Positions 30,395 to 34,511 of a stretch of 34,511 nt of DNA are shown in pieces. Numbering within the stretch: the first letter of the stretch is position 1; every line of letters begins with the position of its first letter. The notes beneath the pieces were generated by a model. It made no database searches and was not told the DNA's origin. It saw nothing but the letters and a program-made list of their open reading frames with translations. The DNA is taken from the NCBI GenBank assembly GCA_002709075.1, contig PAPV01000011.1, positions 1 through 34,511 on the forward strand. Reading direction: 5' to 3'. The stretch comes from Rhodospirillaceae bacterium (GTDB lineage: Bacteria > Pseudomonadota > Alphaproteobacteria > MPNO01 > UBA2964). Position numbers and translations under genes: made by a program.

Positions 30395-30439
30395 ACGTGT
30401 TTAATAAGTGTCAAGAATTTAAGTTGCATGTAGATATTA

Positions 30440-31858
30440 ATGAAAACACCCTTTTCGCTTATATTTATTTTCATTTTACTTTTGGTGATTCCGGATGAAC
30501 TAAAAGCATTGGACACTGAAAAGATAAAATTGCCAGGAAATAGAGCAGAAATTTTATTATCATTTGCTCCACTAGTAAAAAAAGCATCCCCCGCAGTAGT
30601 AAATATTTATACCAAGCGTGTCATAAAATCACGTAAATCTCCTTTTTTTAATGATCCATTTTTTCAGCAATTTTTTGGTGATGATTTGCTGAGATTTGAT
30701 GGGCCAAGAAATAGAATTCAAAGTTCTCTTGGTTCAGGTGTTATAGTCAGTGGAGACGGCATTGTTGTAACAAATAATCATGTTATTCGCGGGGCGGATC
30801 AGATTATTGTTGTTCTTTCAAATCGTCGTGAATTTTCTGCTAAAGTAATTTTAGCAGATGAAAGAACTGACCTAGCAGTTCTTCGTGTAAATACAAGCGG
30901 TGAAAGGTTGCCATCTTTGAAATTGCGTGATTCGGACAATCTTAAGGTTGGTGATTTGGTTCTCGCAATCGGAAATCCCTTTGGTGTTGGTCAAACAGTT
31001 ACTAGTGGTATCGTGTCTGCGGTTGCACGGGCGGCTGCAGGTGTCTCCGACTTTAGTTTTTTTATACAAACAGATGCAGCAATTAACCCTGGTAATAGTG
31101 GGGGTGCACTCCTCGGGATGGATGGCCGTCTAGTAGGTATAAATACTGCTATCTATAGTAGAAGTGGTGGGTCACAGGGAATTGGGTTTGCAATTCCTGC
31201 CAATATGGTGGAACGCATTATTGAGAGCGCATTAGTTGGAGGGCGTATAGTGTCGCCTTGGCTAGGAGCATCGGGTCAAGACGTTACATCACGTTTGGCA
31301 GAAAATCTTGGTCTCAAAAGGCCAGTTGGTGTTCTCATCACAAAATTATATTCTGGTGGTCCGGCTGACAGAGCCGGAGTTATTATCGGTGACATTATAG
31401 TTAAGATTAATGGGTTGGATGTTGATACGCCCGCTGCGCTACGCTACAGAATGGCAACATTACGAGTTGGAAAGACGGTTGTTTTGGAAATCATTCGTAA
31501 CGGTGTAGAAAAAGAATTAAAATTATCACTAGTAAAACCTCCCGAGGAGCCACCGAGAGATACTACCCGGCTTATTGGAAAACATCCTTTAAATGGTGCT
31601 GTTATAGCTAATATTTCGCCTGCGTTAGCCGAAGAATTATCAATTTATCCATTAGAGCAAGGGGTAATTGTTCTAAAAGTCTTCCAACAAAGTTCAGCAA
31701 TTCGTTTAGGGCTCAGACCAGGCGACTATATTACTAAAATTAATGCTAGAAGAGTCTCTAGTGTAGAGGAAGTTCGTGCAGTTTTAGCAATACCACAGCA
31801 GCGCTGGTCTCTTTCGGTAAACCGTGGAGGCAAAGTACTTTCAGTTACTGTTAGGTGA
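30440..31858 (+). CDS. Periplasmic serine protease, HtrA/DegP (Do) family
   Basis: A 472-residue protein. A hydrophobic signal segment (about 1-23, ending LKA) directs it to the periplasm. The trypsin-like domain has a complete triad: H114 (TNNHV), D144 (RTDLAVL) and S220 (NPGNSGGA). Two PDZ domains follow (about 270-365 and 385-472). Such proteases and chaperones degrade misfolded envelope proteins under stress. The subfamily found after rplQ in alphaproteobacteria matches. The ribosome-binding site is poor, and I found no clear promoter. Confidence 0.95.
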   Translation: MKTPFSLIFIFILLLVIPDELKALDTEKIKLPGNRAEILLSFAPLVKKASPAVVNIYTKRVIKSRKSPFFNDPFFQQFFGDDLLRFDGPRNRIQSSLGSGVIVSGDGIVVTNNHVIRGADQIIVVLSNRREFSAKVILADERTDLAVLRVNTSGERLPSLKLRDSDNLKVGDLVLAIGNPFGVGQTVTSGIVSAVARAAAGVSDFSFFIQTDAAINPGNSGGALLGMDGRLVGINTAIYSRSGGSQGIGFAIPANMVERIIESALVGGRIVSPWLGASGQDVTSRLAENLGLKRPVGVLITKLYSGGPADRAGVIIGDIIVKINGLDVDTPAALRYRMATLRVGKTVVLEIIRNGVEKELKLSLVKPPEEPPRDTTRLIGKHPLNGAVIANISPALAEELSIYPLEQGVIVLKVFQQSSAIRLGLRPGDYITKINARRVSSVEEVRAVLAIPQQRWSLSVNRGGKVLSVTVR

Positions 31859-31944
31859 GGTAAAATGAAAAAGTCTTACACCTCATAAAAAGATACTTAA
31901 TAATTTCTTTCAGTTCTGTTTGTATAAATCAATTAGAGGAAAAT

Positions 31945-32886
31945 ATGTCGGAGGTAAAAATAATTGAGGTCAACCCCGATGAATTGGGTATTCGCATTGA
32001 TCGTTGGTTTAGACGAAATTTCGTTGGATTAACTCAAGGAAAAATTGAGAAATTGATAAGAACCGGACAAATTCGTATAGATGGAAAGAGAGTAAAGTCA
32101 TCCACCAGATTGAATGCTGGACAATTTATCCGGGTTCCACCATTGCTAGTTGGTTCAGAAAAAATCGATAAACCTGTTAAAAGTAATCAGAAGTTTTTAG
32201 ACCGTGATTATATCCGATCTAAGGTCATATACAAAGATAATGATATAATTGCCATTAATAAGCCGGCTGGGATTGCGGTGCAGGGAGGAACAAAAATTAA
32301 CCGTCATATTGATGCGATGCTAGATGAATTAGTTTATGATTCACAATTTCGCCCAAAACTAGTACACCGACTAGACAAAGATACTAGTGGTGTTTTGCTT
32401 CTTGCAAGAAATTCTTTTTCGGCTGCGTTATTAGCAAAATCATTTCGTAAACGCGAAGTCGAAAAAACCTACTGGGCAATTGTTGTTGGAGTCCCAAAAT
32501 GTCGAAAAGGGGTTATTGATATTGCCCTTCAGAAAAAAAGCATGGTTGCAAAGGAGAGGATGATTTTGGGGGAAGGTCTTAGTGCTATTACCCGTTTTAC
32601 TGTTTTAGAAAGTGCAGGATTAAGTGCTTCTTGGTTGGCTCTTTACCCAGAAACTGGTCGCACGCATCAGTTAAGGGCTCATTGTAGGGCAATAGGAACA
32701 CCGATTATGGGGGACAAAAAATATGGAAGGATGGATAATATAACAGGTAGCATTCCTAATGTTGGAAAGTTGCATCTGCATGCGAGGGAATTAACAACAA
32801 ATCATCCAAGGGGTGGAAAAATTACTATTGAGGCTGCACCTCCACAATTTATGTCAGAAACAATCAAATATTTAGGGTTTAAGTAA
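31945..32886 (+). CDS. RluA/RluC-family 23S rRNA pseudouridine synthase
   Basis: A 313-residue protein with an N-terminal S4 RNA-binding domain (about residues 15-70) and a RluA-type catalytic domain (about 95-290). The catalytic Asp is D144 in LVHRLDKDTSGVLLLAR, and the second signature TGRTHQLRAH is at 237-246. Domain order matches RluC, which modifies three 23S rRNA uridines in E. coli; RluD is a less likely alternative. The ATG at 31945 follows AGAGGAAAAT. Confidence 0.93.
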   Translation: MSEVKIIEVNPDELGIRIDRWFRRNFVGLTQGKIEKLIRTGQIRIDGKRVKSSTRLNAGQFIRVPPLLVGSEKIDKPVKSNQKFLDRDYIRSKVIYKDNDIIAINKPAGIAVQGGTKINRHIDAMLDELVYDSQFRPKLVHRLDKDTSGVLLLARNSFSAALLAKSFRKREVEKTYWAIVVGVPKCRKGVIDIALQKKSMVAKERMILGEGLSAITRFTVLESAGLSASWLALYPETGRTHQLRAHCRAIGTPIMGDKKYGRMDNITGSIPNVGKLHLHARELTTNHPRGGKITIEAAPPQFMSETIKYLGFK

Positions 32887-32976
32887 GCAAGTTTTTAGAG
32901 AAGAGCAACCATCTACACTAGCATGAGGGATTTGTCCTATTTTCTATAAAAAGTCATATAGTAGTAATCAAAGCTT

Positions 32977-33657
32977 ATGAGTCCACAAAGAAAGATTATG
33001 TTAGCGGCCTTTGATTTGGATGGTACATTATTGAACAGTGCCGACTCTATTGTTTTTGGAGTAACAGAGTGCTGGAAAGTTTGTGGATTTCCTGTTCCTA
33101 AAGCGCAAGATATCAAAAAGATTATCGGATTGCCGTGGGAAGAAAGCGTAAAAAATTTATTACCTGATGCTGGTAAAAAAGAGTTCAACCTAATTAAGAA
33201 GTATTATGAAGAAGTTGCACAGGGCAAAAGACAGCGCCCAAAACAGGACCAAGATCTTTTTCCTGGAGTTTATGAGATGCTAAAAGAAGTGAGGGAAGCG
33301 GGTTATATATTAACAATTATTACTAGTCGTTCGGGCGTTCGTCTTAGGGAATTACTTGCAAAACATGGAATCGAGGAGCTATTTTCAGCTTTGAAAACCA
33401 CTGATGACGGCCCGGGAAAACCAAACCCATTTCTAATGCGCCAAACGCTAAATGAATTTAATGTGTTAAAAAATAATGCGGTGATGATAGGTGACACCAC
33501 ATTCGACATAGCGATGTCAAAAAATGCGGGTACCTTTGGTGTAGGTGTATCGTGGGGTGTACATAACACGAGTGACCTTATGACCGCGGGTGCGCATGAA
33601 GTTGTTCATACTGTAGATGAAATCGTCCCTACGTTGCGGAAACTCATCCCAATTTAA
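32977..33657 (+). CDS. HAD-superfamily hydrolase, phosphoglycolate-phosphatase-like
   Basis: A 226-residue HAD phosphatase. Motif I is FDLDGTLLNS with nucleophile D13 and acid D15; a Ser/Thr in TIITSRSG forms motif II; the Lys of GKPNPF is motif III; and GDTTFDIAMSKNAG is motif IV. The cap insertion after motif I is the small helical C1 type. The substrate cannot be read from sequence. An alternative start is the ATG at 32998; neither has a strong ribosome-binding site. It usually sits between rluC and the ATP12 gene in related genomes. Confidence 0.9.
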   Translation: MSPQRKIMLAAFDLDGTLLNSADSIVFGVTECWKVCGFPVPKAQDIKKIIGLPWEESVKNLLPDAGKKEFNLIKKYYEEVAQGKRQRPKQDQDLFPGVYEMLKEVREAGYILTIITSRSGVRLRELLAKHGIEELFSALKTTDDGPGKPNPFLMRQTLNEFNVLKNNAVMIGDTTFDIAMSKNAGTFGVGVSWGVHNTSDLMTAGAHEVVHTVDEIVPTLRKLIPI

Positions 33658-33722
33658 ATGATCCCTATATGGAAATATAATCCACTTGTATTTGGCCTTG
33701 GCACACGAATGAAATGCGCAAA

Positions 33723-33731
33723 TGATATAAT
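33723..33731 (+). promoter_or_regulatory. Extended -10 promoter candidate before the ATP12-family gene
   Basis: TGATATAAT combines a perfect TATAAT (33726-33731) with an upstream TG. No good -35 lies 16-18 bases before it. The start would be near 33738, about 17 bases before the ATG at 33755. It would give this gene its own transcription in addition to read-through from the HAD gene. Confidence 0.35.
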
Positions 33732-33754
33732 TTTTGGGAATGCTTATTTGAAAG

Positions 33755-34444
33755 ATGTCGGTGTTTAAACAGGTTAAAGTTTTAAAAAGCAGGCGTGGTT
33801 TTCGAATTGAGTTGGATGGAAGTTTTCTTCAAACACCGGAGAAACAGGTGCTGGAAGTACCGTATCCAGAACTAGCGAATGCCATCTCATTGGAATGGAA
33901 AAATCGAGATAAAAATATTGGTTTACAAGCCACACCTCTAACAAAATTAGCAAATACTGCTGTTGACTGTGTTCCTAGTAAAAGAGAGAAAATCATAAAA
34001 GAACTGGTTGGATATGGTAATACAGATCTATTATGCTACAGGGTAGAAAAACCGCATGATTTAAAGGTCTTACAGGAAAAATTATGGCAGGCACCTTTGG
34101 AGTACTTTTCATCCAAAACTAATGTAAATTTGAGAGTAACCCATAACGTTGTCCCTTTGCAGCAAAATCCCGAATGCCTATCGAAATTGGCCTCCATTGT
34201 TACTGGATTTGATAATTTTCAGTTGGCGGGATTACTTTCTTTAACCTGCCTCTCTGGATCCATAGTATTGGGTGTTTCAATGTTGTATGGCTGGATGGAT
34301 GTATGTGAAGCGTGGCGTTTAATTTTTTTGGATGAATTTCACCAAGAACGAATTTGGGGTGCCGACGGTGAAGCATTGGTGCGAAGGAAACAGATAAAAA
34401 CAGATCTGTGCAACTCCCATCGTTTTATTTCTCTCGTTGTTTAG
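33755..34444 (+). CDS. ATP12-family F1-ATPase assembly chaperone
   Basis: A 229-residue protein of the ATP12 family, which in mitochondria and alphaproteobacteria guards the alpha subunit of F1-ATPase before assembly. Diagnostic stretches are the segment with LEWKNRDKNIGLQATPLTKLANTA-like composition (about residues 47-70), the YGNTDLLCYR motif (about 88-97), and the C-terminal LDEFHQERIWGAD (about 192-204). The gene is complete with a stop at 34444. ATP12 is essentially restricted to alphaproteobacteria and mitochondria, so it supports the taxonomic call. I see no feature in the remaining 67 bases. Confidence 0.93.
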   Translation: MSVFKQVKVLKSRRGFRIELDGSFLQTPEKQVLEVPYPELANAISLEWKNRDKNIGLQATPLTKLANTAVDCVPSKREKIIKELVGYGNTDLLCYRVEKPHDLKVLQEKLWQAPLEYFSSKTNVNLRVTHNVVPLQQNPECLSKLASIVTGFDNFQLAGLLSLTCLSGSIVLGVSMLYGWMDVCEAWRLIFLDEFHQERIWGADGEALVRRKQIKTDLCNSHRFISLVV

Positions 34445-34511
34445 AATTCTATCAAGATTTTTTTATTAAACTGATTTTATAGTCGTGTTGCCGCCCGATT
34501 GCAGAAATATT

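Noticed and set aside
30395-30439. Stress-type promoter for htrA
   Set aside because: No sigma32- or sigmaE-like pair of boxes with acceptable spacing could be found in this short gap.
31855-31886. TGAGGT/ACCTCA inverted repeat after htrA as a terminator
   Set aside because: The stem is 6 bp with an 18-base loop, overlaps the stop codon, and is followed by A residues rather than T.
1-34511. CRISPR array, insertion sequence, prophage or defence system
   Set aside because: No regularly spaced repeats, transposase, integrase or defence-type gene was seen; every long plus-strand frame is accounted for by a housekeeping gene.

Overview
The window is a plus-strand run of core translation and transcription genes from an AT-rich alphaproteobacterium. 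Several features point that way: the rif, str, S10, spc and alpha gene clusters are fused into one stretch; rpsD and rpmJ are missing from their enterobacterial positions; adenylate kinase has a four-cysteine (zinc-type) LID; and the operon is followed by an HtrA/Do-type protease, an RluC-type pseudouridine synthase, a HAD phosphatase and an ATP12-family F1-ATPase assembly chaperone. The protein sequences and the ATP12 gene suggest a Rhodospirillales-like or marine alphaproteobacterial lineage, but the exact taxon cannot be fixed from sequence reading alone.

Layout. Positions 1-840: end of tRNA-Trp(CCA), secE, nusG. Positions 841-3292: rplK, rplA, a 289-base leader, rplJ, rplL. Positions 3293-11932: rpoB and rpoC. 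Positions 11933-12244: a 312-base gap with a strong promoter candidate and a structured leader. Positions 12245-16443: rpsL, rpsG, fusA, tuf. Positions 16476-20682: rpsJ, rplC, rplD, rplW, rplB, rpsS, rplV, rpsC. Positions 20722-27872: rplP, rpmC, rpsQ, rplN, rplX, rplE, rpsN, rpsH, rplF, rplR, rpsE, rpmD, rplO, secY, adk. Positions 27873-30340: a second strong promoter candidate, then rpsM, rpsK, rpoA, rplQ, closed by a terminator hairpin at about 30363. Positions 30440-34444: htrA, rluC-like, HAD hydrolase and ATP12 chaperone. All supported genes are on the plus strand.

How the genes work together: the block encodes 27 ribosomal proteins, three RNA polymerase subunits (alpha, beta, beta'), two elongation factors (EF-G, EF-Tu), the elongation/antitermination factor NusG, two Sec translocon subunits (SecE, SecY) and adenylate kinase. 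Many genes overlap or nearly touch (ATGA or TAATG junctions), which implies translational coupling. Non-ATG starts for rplJ (TTG), rpsL (GTG), rpsS (TTG) and rpoA (GTG) are supported by Shine-Dalgarno spacing and family length.

No undescribed system, mobile element, CRISPR array or defence locus is visible. The observations most worth a second look are regulatory. The promoters before rpsL and rpsM share the same -35, -10 and GC-rich discriminator. The rplA-rplJ leader carries a duplicated hairpin element with mutually exclusive pairings. Several smaller intergenic hairpins are also present. A Phe-to-Cys change in the conserved DGFPRT motif of adenylate kinase is a further point of interest.
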